Shown here in pieces: positions 17,213 to 25,575 of a stretch of 64,000 nt of DNA (position 1 is its first letter; every line of letters begins with the position of its first letter). The translations under genes and the position numbers were made by a program. The notes under the pieces were generated by a model. It saw nothing but the letters and a program-made list of their open reading frames with translations, made no database searches and was not told the DNA's origin. The DNA lies in NCBI GenBank assembly GCA_937934295.1, contig CALHAI010000002.1, positions 62,001 to 126,000 of the forward strand, written 5' to 3'. This stretch comes from an uncultured Blastocatellia bacterium. Its GTDB lineage: Bacteria > Acidobacteriota > Blastocatellia > HR10.

Positions 17213-20200
17213 ATGTTGAAACGACTTTGGGCAATTTCACTCCTTCTTCTCCTTGGGCTCTTCCCCACGGTTTGGGGACAAGCCAATACGGGGCGATTGG
17301 ATGGAACCGTTCAAGACCCGCAGGGTGCGTACTTGCCCGGGGTGAAGGTGGAAGTCGTCAATACGGGCACCAACGCCAAGTGGACGACGCAGACCGATGC
17401 TCAAGGCGTGTTCATCTTCCCCGTTCTTCCGGTTGGCACCTATACGCTGACGGTTGAGGCTGCGGGGTTCAAGAAGTTCGTGCGCGAGAACATCCGGGTG
17501 GACGTGGCCATCTCGGCTTCGGTGACGGTCAAGCTGGAAGTCAGCGGTGTCGTGGAGGAGGTCACCGTCACCTCGACGGGCGAGGAGGTCATCAGCAAGA
17601 GCAGTCAAGAGCTGACGACCGTTATCAGTCGGCGTCCGATCTTGGACATGCCGCTGGTCGCCCGCAACCCCATCACGCTGGCGACGCTGGCGGCCGGGGT
17701 CACGACCTCGGGCGGCGAGCGGGCGTCGCGAATCAACGGCTTGCGCCAATCGGTCATCAACATCACGCAGGATGGGATCAACGTGCAGGACAACTTCCTC
17801 CGCTCGGGCGATGGGTTCTTCATCATCTCCTCGCCGACGGTGGAGAACGTCGAGCAGTTCACCATCACGACGAGCACAACGGACGCCTCGGCGACCGGAA
17901 GTGGCGCGGTCTTCATCCGCCTGGTGACGCCAAGCGGCAGCAATGAGTTTCACGGCAGCCTTTTCGAATTCCATCGGAACACGGTCCTGAACGCCAATTC
18001 GTTCTTCAACAACTTGACGGGCACGCCGCGCGAGAAGCTCATCCGCAATCAATTCGGTGGGCGCGCCAGCTTCCCCATCGTCAGGAACAAGATCTTCATG
18101 TTCACCTCGCTCGACATCACGACCACGGCGAGCGAAGTCACGCGAAACCGTACAGTGCTGACGGCCGAAGCACGCCAGGGGATCTTTCGGTATCGCGACA
18201 CGAGCGGACAGATTCGGACGGTGGATCTTTTCCAAGCGGGTGGCCTTAGCCCGGATCCCTTCATCATGCGGATCATCAACGAGCGGTATCCCCTGCCGAA
18301 TAACTTCCAGATCGGAGACGGGCTGGTCACGGGAGGGTTCCGATGGAACGTCCCGACGTTCAGCCGCGTCATCCGGCCGAGCTGGCGCGTGGATTGGCGC
18401 ATCAATGATACGCATACGGCGGAAGCGATCTATCACCTCGTTCGGTTCGACACGGATAACGACACGCTCAACGGCTTCGAGCCGATGTTCCCCGGCATGA
18501 AAGGCGGATTTCAAGATTCGTGGCGCTCGACCGGTTCGTTCGCCGTGCGTTCGACGTTTGGTCCGAATAAGGTGAACGAGGCGCGATTTGGATTCCAACG
18601 CGCTCCGGTTATCTTCGGTCGCGAATTCGATGCTTTCGAACTGGGTGGGAAGTTCTACTGGTTGGACTTCCCCACGATCACCGATCCGCACCTGATTGGG
18701 ATCACCAGCGGCCGCAACACATCGAACTTCCAGTGGCTCGACAACTTCGCTTGGATTCGCGGTCGGCACACGCTTCGCTTCGGTGGCGACTTCCGCTCGA
18801 TTGTCGGGAATCAGACGACGAATACGACCGGGACGATCCCCACGCTCACCATTGGCGTCAACGCGGCGAATCCCTCGCCCTTGCCGACAGCGGCCTTTCC
18901 GGCGAGCACGACGGCGACGCGCTCGCTGGCGCAGAATGTCTATGCGATCCTCATCGGGCAGATCGCCGGCGTCTCGCAGACGTTCAACGTGAAGGACCCG
19001 AAGTCGGGCTTCGTCGAGGGCGAGTTCTTCCGCAATCAGATCCGGCAACGGTATTGGGGCTTCTACTTCTCCGATTCCTGGCGCGCGCGCCCGAATGTGA
19101 CGCTCAACTATGGCGTCCGATATGAGTACATGACCGTGCCGGATCAATTGAACCGGTTGGCGTTACAGCCCGTCGGCGGTGAGGCGGCGTACTTCGGCAT
19201 CTCCGGGAAAGGGAACCTCTTCCGACCCGGTGTGATGACCGGATCCCCGGTGATGCTCGATCTGGCGAGTTCCTCAAATGGGCGGAAGTTCTTCAACGAA
19301 GACGTGAACAACTTCGCGCCGAGCTTCGGACTGGCCTGGTCGCCACAGAGCCGGAACTGGTTCACCCGCGTCTTCTTCGGAGGACCGGGCAAGGGCGTGA
19401 TCCGAGGCGGCTACTCGATCGCCTACTCGCTCGAGAGTGTGAGCGTGATCACGAATGCCCTGGGGAGCAACGCGGGATTCACCAAGACGATCTCGCTGAC
19501 GACGGCCGCGCAAGGGATCCAGAGTGGAGTGAACTTCACTTCGCTGCGCAATGGGTGGCCGAAACCCACCATTCCTGCCTTCCGCGTCCCAATTCCGCAG
19601 CTGGAGAACTTCCGTGAGAACCGAGGGAGCGGGATCTTCGGCTTCGCCGAGAACCTGCGCACGCCGTATGTGCAGACGTGGTCGCTCAGCTATGGGCGCG
19701 AGCTGACGCCCAATCTGGCCCTGGAGATCAGCTACGTCGGCAATCGTGGCGTGAAACTCTGGCGCGGTATTGACCTCAACGAGACGAACATCTTCGAGAA
19801 TGGTTTCCTGCACGAGTTCCTGAACGCTCAGCGGAACCTGGCGATCAGTCGAGCTCAGGGGCGGGGGGCGCGTTTCGATAATCAGGGACTGCCCGGGCAG
19901 GTCCCGCTGCCGATCTTCGAGACGCTGTTCGCCGGGCTGCCGCTCTCCTCGGGCTTCGGCAACTCGACCTTCGTCTTGCGGTTGGATCAGAACGAGGCGG
20001 GAGAGCTGGCCAGTCAGCTCTTCCTGAACTTCCTGAATGCCCTGACCGGCCCGCGGGGCAACCTCCCGATCAACTTCTTCGTCGTCAATCCCGAAGCGTT
20101 CTTCTCGGATTTGATCACCAATGGCTCTTCGTCCAATTACCACTCGCTGCAGGTGGAGGTCCGTCGCCGTTTCTCGGGAGGGTTGCAGTTCAACGCCAAC

Positions 20201-20914
20201 TACACCTTCGGCAAAGCGCTCACGGACTTCGGAGGATCGGCCTCGAACTTCGCGGCGTTCATCACCCTGCGCGATCCACGATACGGGTATGGGCGCGCCA
20301 GCTTCGACACGCGGCACCGGGTCAACGCCTACTTCATCTACGAGTTGCCCTTTGGCTCGGGCAAGCGCTTTCTGAACACGAGCGGATGGGTGGACAAGCT
20401 CTTCGGCGGCTGGCAGATGAGTGGGATCTTCATCGCCTATACGGGACAGCCGCTCTCGATCTTCTCCGGACGCGGGACGATCAATCGCGTGGGGCGCTCA
20501 GGCAGCAACACTGTGGATCTCACTGGGGTAACGGCAGAAGACCTGAAGAAGCTCGTCCGAGTCCGCAAGACGGGCTCGGGCGTCTTCTACTTCGATCCCT
20601 CGCTGATCGGACCCGATGGGCGCGCCGCTTCGAGCATCTTCGCGAATCCGCAGCCCGGACGGCTGGGCTCGCTCGGGTCCGGCATCTTGAGTACGCCCGG
20701 CTACTGGCGTTTCGACTTCAACCTGCTCAAGCGCGTGCGGATCACCGAGGCGACGACCTTCGAGTTCCGAGCCGAGTTCTTCAATCTCTTCAACATCGTG
20801 AGCTTCGGCGCGCCGACGACCGACATCAACAGCGTCAACTTCGGCCGCATCAGCGGTCATAATGGGGCGTACGATCCACGGATCGTGCAGTTCGGCGCGC
20901 GCATCAATTGGTGA
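17213..20914 (+). CDS. Oar-like TonB-dependent outer-membrane receptor
   Basis: The 1233-residue protein has a signal peptide ending near VWGQA (about residue 24), a carboxypeptidase-regulatory domain (about 27-110; LDGTVQDPQGAYLPGVKVEV), a plug region (about 115-260) and a large barrel with many aromatic, strand-like repeats. It ends in IVQFGARINW, a terminal aromatic as expected for barrel insertion by BAM. Such Oar/SusC-like receptors are abundant in Acidobacteriota and import large or complexed substrates; the substrate is not evident. The gene stands alone between a sigma54 promoter with paired enhancer-like boxes and a strong terminator, so it is probably a target of a sigma54 activator. 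Confidence 0.88.
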   Translation: MLKRLWAISLLLLLGLFPTVWGQANTGRLDGTVQDPQGAYLPGVKVEVVNTGTNAKWTTQTDAQGVFIFPVLPVGTYTLTVEAAGFKKFVRENIRVDVAISASVTVKLEVSGVVEEVTVTSTGEEVISKSSQELTTVISRRPILDMPLVARNPITLATLAAGVTTSGGERASRINGLRQSVINITQDGINVQDNFLRSGDGFFIISSPTVENVEQFTITTSTTDASATGSGAVFIRLVTPSGSNEFHGSLFEFHRNTVLNANSFFNNLTGTPREKLIRNQFGGRASFPIVRNKIFMFTSLDITTTASEVTRNRTVLTAEARQGIFRYRDTSGQIRTVDLFQAGGLSPDPFIMRIINERYPLPNNFQIGDGLVTGGFRWNVPTFSRVIRPSWRVDWRINDTHTAEAIYHLVRFDTDNDTLNGFEPMFPGMKGGFQDSWRSTGSFAVRSTFGPNKVNEARFGFQRAPVIFGREFDAFELGGKFYWLDFPTITDPHLIGITSGRNTSNFQWLDNFAWIRGRHTLRFGGDFRSIVGNQTTNTTGTIPTLTIGVNAANPSPLPTAAFPASTTATRSLAQNVYAILIGQIAGVSQTFNVKDPKSGFVEGEFFRNQIRQRYWGFYFSDSWRARPNVTLNYGVRYEYMTVPDQLNRLALQPVGGEAAYFGISGKGNLFRPGVMTGSPVMLDLASSSNGRKFFNEDVNNFAPSFGLAWSPQSRNWFTRVFFGGPGKGVIRGGYSIAYSLESVSVITNALGSNAGFTKTISLTTAAQGIQSGVNFTSLRNGWPKPTIPAFRVPIPQLENFRENRGSGIFGFAENLRTPYVQTWSLSYGRELTPNLALEISYVGNRGVKLWRGIDLNETNIFENGFLHEFLNAQRNLAISRAQGRGARFDNQGLPGQVPLPIFETLFAGLPLSSGFGNSTFVLRLDQNEAGELASQLFLNFLNALTGPRGNLPINFFVVNPEAFFSDLITNGSSSNYHSLQVEVRRRFSGGLQFNANYTFGKALTDFGGSASNFAAFITLRDPRYGYGRASFDTRHRVNAYFIYELPFGSGKRFLNTSGWVDKLFGGWQMSGIFIAYTGQPLSIFSGRGTINRVGRSGSNTVDLTGVTAEDLKKLVRVRKTGSGVFYFDPSLIGPDGRAASSIFANPQPGRLGSLGSGILSTPGYWRFDFNLLKRVRITEATTFEFRAEFFNLFNIVSFGAPTTDINSVNFGRISGHNGAYDPRIVQFGARINW

Positions 20915-20924
20915 AGGCGACAAC

Positions 20925-20959
20925 AGGGGCGATCCTCGAGGTCGCCCCTCCTGCTTTTT
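20925..20959 (+). terminator. Rho-independent terminator after the TonB receptor gene
   Basis: AGGGGCGA (20925-20932) pairs with TCGCCCCT (20942-20949) around a short loop. A T-run lies at 20955-20959, five bases beyond the stem. It sits 10 bases past the stop codon. Confidence 0.8.
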
Positions 20960-21011
20960 CCCTCCGGCCTTGGCGGTCCCTATCCCTCGTCAAGGCCCTT
21001 TTCTTCCCAGC

Positions 21012-21040
21012 TTGACGCCCCCGAGCTCGCTCGCTAAGAT
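21012..21040 (+). promoter_or_regulatory. Promoter of tRNA-Leu
   Basis: TTGACG (21012-21017) and TAAGAT (21035-21040) are separated by 17 bases. The predicted start, about 21047, is only a few bases before the mature tRNA. Confidence 0.7.
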
Positions 21041-21049
21041 ACAAGGGGT

Positions 21050-21137
21050 GGGGATGTGGCGGAATTGGCAGACGCGCAGCGCTCAGGACGCTGTGGACGT
21101 TCCGTCCGTGGAGGTTCGAGTCCTCTCATCCCCACCA
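21050..21137 (+). tRNA. tRNA-Leu (anticodon CAG)
   Basis: The acceptor arm GGGGATG (21050-21056) pairs with CATCCCC (21127-21133), followed by A and an encoded CCA (21135-21137). The anticodon stem CAGCG/CGCTG holds the loop CTCAGGA, giving anticodon CAG, which reads CUG. The GAGG/CCTC T-stem has the TTCGAGT loop. The long variable arm is typical of a class II tRNA-Leu. Confidence 0.96.
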
Positions 21138-21175
21138 ATGTGATCCTCACCCCTTCTGACAACGGGAGTTCCTCC

Positions 21176-21775
21176 ATGGAAGCGCCACTCATCGCCATAG
21201 ATGTCGCGCTCTTGCTCCCGGAGGAGGCTCAGGCTCGCGCCCTCGCCGTGAACGCGACGCTCTGGGAGCAAAGCCAGATGGGGTTTCGCTTCGACGAAAC
21301 GCATCTGCCGCATATCACGCTCGTTCAGCAGTTCGTCCGGCGAGCGAATCTCTCGGACATCTTCGCCCTCGGAGATTCCGTCCTAGAGGCGTTCTCCCCG
21401 CTGACGCTCACGGTCTCCCACGTCGAGACACGAGGCGAGACCGCGCAATTTGTCATCGCGCCGCATCCGGAGTTGCAGCGGTTGCACGAGCGCCTCATGG
21501 AAGCCCTCGCACCGTTTGATGAGGGGGATGGCCCGGCCGAAGCCTTCGCCGATGGGGAGGAGCCGCCCCGACCACGCGATCTCGAATGGGTGCGGAACTA
21601 CCGCGCGTGCGCTTCCAGAGCACATTACTTCCCGCACATCACGCTCGGCAAAGGACGCGTGACCGAGCCGATCGCTCCCTTCTCCTTCACAGCGGATCGG
21701 ATCGCCGTGTGCCAACTCGGGCGCTTTTGCACGTGCCGCGTGATCTTGCGGGAATGGCGATTGAAGGCGCGGTGA
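21176..21775 (+). CDS. 2H phosphoesterase (2'-5' RNA ligase-like)
   Basis: The 199-residue protein has the two HxT motifs that define the 2H phosphoesterase superfamily: His46-Ile-Thr48 (HLPHITLVQ) and His154-Ile-Thr156 (HYFPHITLGKG). Each pair forms half of an active site that cleaves or ligates 2'-5' or cyclic phosphodiester bonds in RNA or nucleotides. The exact substrate cannot be read from the sequence. The ATG at 21176 is chosen because an in-frame extension upstream would translate the tRNA-Leu gene. A GGGAG site lies eight bases before it. The gene follows tRNA-Leu by 38 bases and may share its transcript. Confidence 0.8.
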   Translation: MEAPLIAIDVALLLPEEAQARALAVNATLWEQSQMGFRFDETHLPHITLVQQFVRRANLSDIFALGDSVLEAFSPLTLTVSHVETRGETAQFVIAPHPELQRLHERLMEALAPFDEGDGPAEAFADGEEPPRPRDLEWVRNYRACASRAHYFPHITLGKGRVTEPIAPFSFTADRIAVCQLGRFCTCRVILREWRLKAR

Positions 21776-21799
21776 TCTCTCTCTTTGAGGAGGAGCAAG

Positions 21800-22315
21800 A
21801 TGCTCGGAAACACAAAGATATTCTCGCTCGTCGCGTTCGCGCTGGCACTCGCGCTATGGTCTGAAAGTCCGCCGCGTGAATCACCGGATCACTCCACAGC
21901 AGGGCCCCGCATCGCGTTTGAAGTGAGCACCGATCGGCTCGAATACATCTACGACCTCATGCCGCCACTTCCTCCGATCATCCCCGGCCCGCTCGTGCGG
22001 GCGCAGATCCGACTGGTGAACGAATCCCCCGAGGAACTGCGACTGGACTTCCCCACTTCGCAACGCTTCGATTTCCTCCTGGAGGATGAGCGAGGGGCGG
22101 TCGTCTTCCAGTGGTCTGATGGAAAGGTCTTCCTGCCGGTGCTTGGCCGGGAGATCGTGAGGGCTGGAACGTCGCTCATCTATGAGGTGACGTTCTCGCT
22201 TCCGGATTCCACTCGCGGAATTCTCCCTGCTGGGCGATACGCGCTGAAAGGGATTCTCGTCGCCGAGACGCCCTTCTCCGGCACGCTGCCGGTGCGGATC
22301 GTTCACGCGCACTGA
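21800..22315 (+). CDS. Exported BsuPI-domain protein
   Basis: The 171-residue product has a weak signal peptide (about 1-22, MLGNTKIFSLVAFALALALW). A beta-sandwich follows (about 35-165) with the pattern of the intracellular proteinase inhibitor BsuPI domain: VRAQIRLVNESPEELRLDFPTSQ, FDFLLEDERGAVVFQWSDGK, and PAGRYALKGIL. The family name comes from a Bacillus protease inhibitor; most members, including this exported one, have no proven role. The ATG at 21800 has GAGGAGGAG upstream; a TTG at 21785 overlaps that site and is rejected. It ends five bases before the convergent cysteine desulfurase gene. Confidence 0.65.
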   Translation: MLGNTKIFSLVAFALALALWSESPPRESPDHSTAGPRIAFEVSTDRLEYIYDLMPPLPPIIPGPLVRAQIRLVNESPEELRLDFPTSQRFDFLLEDERGAVVFQWSDGKVFLPVLGREIVRAGTSLIYEVTFSLPDSTRGILPAGRYALKGILVAETPFSGTLPVRIVHAH

Positions 22316-22319
22316 AGCG

Positions 22320-23525
22320 TCATCCGCCTCGAGCGCTCGTCAGCTCCAGATATTGCGGCGACATCGCCCGCAGGCGCTCGACCTCTTCGGGGAGCACGTC
22401 GAGCACGTACTCGATCTCCTCCGGCGTCGTGTCCTTGCTCAGAGAGAAACGCAAGCTCCCCTGAACGAGATCGCGCGGGCGTCCAAGAGCCAGGAGCACA
22501 TGCGAGGGTTCGAGTGATCCCGAAGAGCATGCGGCACCCGTCGAGACGGCGATGCCCCGCAGATCGAGTCGGATCATGAGCGCTTCTCCCTCGACGAACT
22601 GGAAGCTGACATTGCAAATGTTGGGGACGCGATGCTCCCGATGGCCGTTCAGGTGGACCAAGGGGATGCGCTCCTCGATTCCTCGCTCCAGTCGATCGCG
22701 CAGCGCGCGCATGTGCCGGATGCGCTCATCTAAGTGCTGCCGCGTCAACTCAGCCGCTCGCCCGAAGCCGACAATGGCCGGCACGTTCTCCGTCCCCGAG
22801 CGCCGATCCCGCTCGTGGTGACCGCCATCCATCTGCCGCACGATCCGAACCCCACGTCGCAAATAGAGGGCGCCGACGCCTTTTGGTCCGTGGATCTTGT
22901 GAGCGGAGAAGGTCAATAGGTCCACGCCCAATTCCTGCACCCGCACAGGGATTTTCCCGACGGCCTGCACGGCATCGGTGTGAAGATACGGAAAGGGGTG
23001 GTGCCGCTCAGCGCGCACGCGAGCCAAAAGCTCGGCGATCTCGCGGATCGGCTGGATGGTGCCGATCTCGTTATTGGCGAGCATGATGCTGACGAGGATC
23101 GTATCCGGACGCAGCGCGTCGCGCACATCCTCGACGCGAACGAGTCCATCGGAGGAGACGGGGAGATAGGTCACCTCGAACCCTCGCCGCTCAAGCGCCC
23201 GGCAACTCTCGAGCACAGCCGGATGCTCGATCTGCGATGTGATAAGGTGTCGTCCGATATGCCCGTGGGCCTCGGCGATCCCCTTGATCGCGAGATTGTC
23301 CGATTCGGTGCCGCCGCTCGTGAAGAGGATCTCGGACGGATCGGCGCCGATCAACTCGGCGACGCGCACGCGCGCCTCTTCGACGGCCGCGCGCGCCCGC
23401 TGTCCGAAGGAATGCACCGAAGAAGCGTTGCCATATTCCTCCCGCAGATACGGGAGCATGGCCTCGAGCACTTCGGGATCGAGTCGCGTCGTCGCCGCAT
23501 TGTCCAAGTACACGCGCTTCACCAT
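22320..23525 (-). CDS. Cysteine desulfurase, IscS/NifS type (class I)
   Basis: This 401-residue PLP enzyme converts cysteine to alanine and passes the sulfur as a persulfide to Fe-S clusters or tRNA thiolation. The PLP lysine lies in TFSAHKIHGPKGVGALY and the sulfur-accepting cysteine in GAACSSGSLEPSHVLLALG; the longer loop after that Cys marks the class I (IscS/NifS) type rather than the SufS type. [18 protein letters not shown] is the usual N-terminus. The genome window also encodes a SufS inside the suf operon, so this copy may serve tRNA modification. It is divergent from the SAM hydroxide adenosyltransferase gene. Confidence 0.92.
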   Translation of the reverse strand: MVKRVYLDNAATTRLDPEVLEAMLPYLREEYGNASSVHSFGQRARAAVEEARVRVAELIGADPSEILFTSGGTESDNLAIKGIAEAHGHIGRHLITSQIEHPAVLESCRALERRGFEVTYLPVSSDGLVRVEDVRDALRPDTILVSIMLANNEIGTIQPIREIAELLARVRAERHHPFPYLHTDAVQAVGKIPVRVQELGVDLLTFSAHKIHGPKGVGALYLRRGVRIVRQMDGGHHERDRRSGTENVPAIVGFGRAAELTRQHLDERIRHMRALRDRLERGIEERIPLVHLNGHREHRVPNICNVSFQFVEGEALMIRLDLRGIAVSTGAACSSGSLEPSHVLLALGRPRDLVQGSLRFSLSKDTTPEEIEYVLDVLPEEVERLRAMSPQYLELTSARGG

Positions 23526-23533
23526 GGAAAATT

Positions 23534-24391
23534 TTGCCCCGCCCGCCTAGAATTTGCAACGTGCGGCCAAACGGCGTGATCACGCTCCTGACCGATTTCG
23601 GCCTCGCCGATTTCTTCGTCGGGGCGATGAAGGGCGTGATCCTCTCCATCCATCGCGAGGCCGTGCTCGTGGATCTCACGCACCTGATCCCTCCGCAGGA
23701 CATCTGGGCGGCCGCGCTCACGCTCGCCGAGAGCTCGGAGGCCTTCCCCGAAGGGACGATCCATGTGGCCGTCGTGGATCCGGGCGTTGGGTCCGAGCGG
23801 CGGGCCGTGCTCATTGAGAGCGCGCGCGCGTTCTTCATCGGCCCGGACAACGGTCTCTTCACGCTCGCTCTGGAAGATGATCCCCCACAGCGTATGATTC
23901 ACATCACGAACGAGCACTTCTTCCGCCACCCCGTGAGTCGGACGTTTCATGGCCGCGATGTCTTCGCGCCGGTCGCCGCCTGGCTCGCCCGTGGCGTCCC
24001 CCCTTCGGAGTTCGGGCCAGAGATCGCCGACCTGGTGCACCTGCCGATCCCCCGTGTGGAACAGCTCAGTGAGACGCACTGGCGCGGCCAGGTCATTCAC
24101 GTGGATCGCTTCGGGAACCTCATCACGAACGTGACGGCACGGGCTGTTCCACTGGAGGCGCTGCGGGCAGGAGGGAGGCTTCTGGTCAACGGACATGAAG
24201 TCTCCGCGCTCCGCACCCATTATCAGGAAGCCGCGGAAGGGGAAGTCTTCGCCCTCATTGGGAGCACGGGACGGTTGGAGATCTCCATCCGTCAGGGTTC
24301 GGCAGCTATGGCGTTGGGCGTGGATCGAGGTGCGACGGTGGAGATTCTTCTTCCGCGAGGGGGACCGACCGCTCCAACGCGCGATAGATGA
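23534..24391 (+). CDS. SAM hydroxide adenosyltransferase (DUF62 family)
   Basis: The 285-residue protein has the signatures of the fluorinase/chlorinase superfamily branch that hydrolyses S-adenosylmethionine to adenosine and methionine: LLTDFGLADFFVGAMKG, VVDPGVGSERRAV (Asp and Arg of the catalytic triad), GPDNGLF, FHGRDVFAP (His) and DRFGNLITN. Length and motifs are complete. The start at 23534 is a TTG; a GTG at 23561, directly before the conserved domain, is an equally good choice. Its 3' end overlaps the convergent PrsW-FHA gene by 86 bases, an unusually long overlap. Its physiological role in bacteria is not settled. Confidence 0.87.
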   Translation: MPRPPRICNVRPNGVITLLTDFGLADFFVGAMKGVILSIHREAVLVDLTHLIPPQDIWAAALTLAESSEAFPEGTIHVAVVDPGVGSERRAVLIESARAFFIGPDNGLFTLALEDDPPQRMIHITNEHFFRHPVSRTFHGRDVFAPVAAWLARGVPPSEFGPEIADLVHLPIPRVEQLSETHWRGQVIHVDRFGNLITNVTARAVPLEALRAGGRLLVNGHEVSALRTHYQEAAEGEVFALIGSTGRLEISIRQGSAAMALGVDRGATVEILLPRGGPTAPTRDR

Positions 24392-25574
24392 AGCGCGCGC
24401 GCCCGAAGCGAACTTCGAATCCGTTTCGCAGAAGATTCTCACGCACGCGCTGTCCGTTGACGTAGGTGCCATTGGTGCTGCTCAAATCCACGACGACGAA
24501 GCCACCACTGGGATGCCAGACGAACTTCGCGTGGTGCTTGGAGACGGTCGGATCGTCAATGACGAAATGGTTATCGAGAGTCTTGCCGACGGTGACCACC
24601 GGGCGATCCAGGATGAAGGCGATCTCCTCCCGACCATCCGGTAGCCGCCGCACCAGATGCGGCTCGCGCACGCGCAGCGGGGTCGAGGGTTGCGGCGAGA
24701 GGCTCGCCCCGCATTCCAGACAAATCGTCACGCCCGCGCGTTGCGGTTTTCCGCATGCCGGACAGTGGCGCCTATCGGCCTCGGGGATCCTCACGCCACA
24801 CGCCGCACAGGCATGACCGACCATTCCCACGCGTCCGCAGCTCGGACACGGCGCCGATCCCGCGAGCACCATCGTCCCCTGCCGATGCGGCGAGCGCGCA
24901 ACATGTCGCACAGTCCGGATCTCGACATACACGAAGATGGCGAGCATGAGTAACGCGACGATCCCCATGACGACGATGTTCGGCAGGAGGCGATGCTGCC
25001 CCGCCGAAAGCAGCGCATCAAAAAGCGCATGCAGCAGCGCCGCTCGCATCCATCCCTGCGCGATCGTCCGCGCTCGCAGGCTCCCCACATTTGGGAGCAT
25101 CTTGGCCCGACTGAGCGCCAAGCCCCAAAAGGCAGCAAACAGCGCATGCCCAGGATTCGAGAGGATCCCCCTCACGATGAAGATCTCGCTCCCGAACCGG
25201 CTGAGATAGAGCACGTTCTCGGCCGCAGCGAACCCCAAAGCGGCTGTCGCACCATAGATGACGCCATCCACCGGTTCATCGAACTCCGGCCGCCGATAGG
25301 CGTAGCGGGCGACGGCCCAGAGCTTCATCGCTTCTTCCACCGGGCCGACGACCAGAAAGAGGATCAGCCATTCGCTGGCGAGATTCGCGCCGAGCAATCC
25401 GGAGAGCGCGAACGCTCCCACCGCGTTGAAGAGCATCGCTGGAAGCGTCGCCAGCGCGCCCAGCGCGAAGGTCACCAGGATCGTGCGCGGCGGCTCCCGA
25501 TCGTACCAGTCCTGGAACCAAAACCAGAGGAGCCACAGCAAGCACGGGATGAGCGAAAGGGCGAGCGTCTCCAT
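24306..25574 (-). CDS. PrsW-family intramembrane protease fused to zinc ribbons and an FHA domain
   Basis: The protein has 422 residues. The N-terminal part (1-235) has about eight TM helices with all PrsW motifs: VEEAMK (Glu80, Glu81, Lys84), ENVLY (Glu119, Tyr123), His143, and HALFD (His192, Asp196). PrsW cuts anti-sigma factors within the membrane in Bacillus. A zinc-ribbon pair follows (about 238-285; CPSC, CAAC, CPAC, CLEC) and a C-terminal FHA domain (about 315-405; TVSKHHAKF, SSTNGTYVNG). In the FHA the usual GR phosphopeptide-binding pair reads GK (VTVGKTLDN), so affinity may be altered. It is the last gene of a five-gene signalling cluster, one base after the phosphatase gene. Confidence 0.8.
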   Translation of the reverse strand: METLALSLIPCLLWLLWFWFQDWYDREPPRTILVTFALGALATLPAMLFNAVGAFALSGLLGANLASEWLILFLVVGPVEEAMKLWAVARYAYRRPEFDEPVDGVIYGATAALGFAAAENVLYLSRFGSEIFIVRGILSNPGHALFAAFWGLALSRAKMLPNVGSLRARTIAQGWMRAALLHALFDALLSAGQHRLLPNIVVMGIVALLMLAIFVYVEIRTVRHVARSPHRQGTMVLAGSAPCPSCGRVGMVGHACAACGVRIPEADRRHCPACGKPQRAGVTICLECGASLSPQPSTPLRVREPHLVRRLPDGREEIAFILDRPVVTVGKTLDNHFVIDDPTVSKHHAKFVWHPSGGFVVVDLSSTNGTYVNGQRVRENLLRNGFEVRFGRARFIYRALERSVPLAEEESPPSHLDPRPTP

Positions 25575-25575
25575 C

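Noticed and set aside
17237-19147. 636-residue open frame antisense to the TonB receptor gene
   Set aside because: No recognisable domain, and the plus strand encodes a clear receptor over the same bases.
21056-21175. In-frame N-terminal extension of the 2H phosphoesterase
   Set aside because: It is a translation of the tRNA-Leu gene; the true start at 21176 follows a ribosome binding site.
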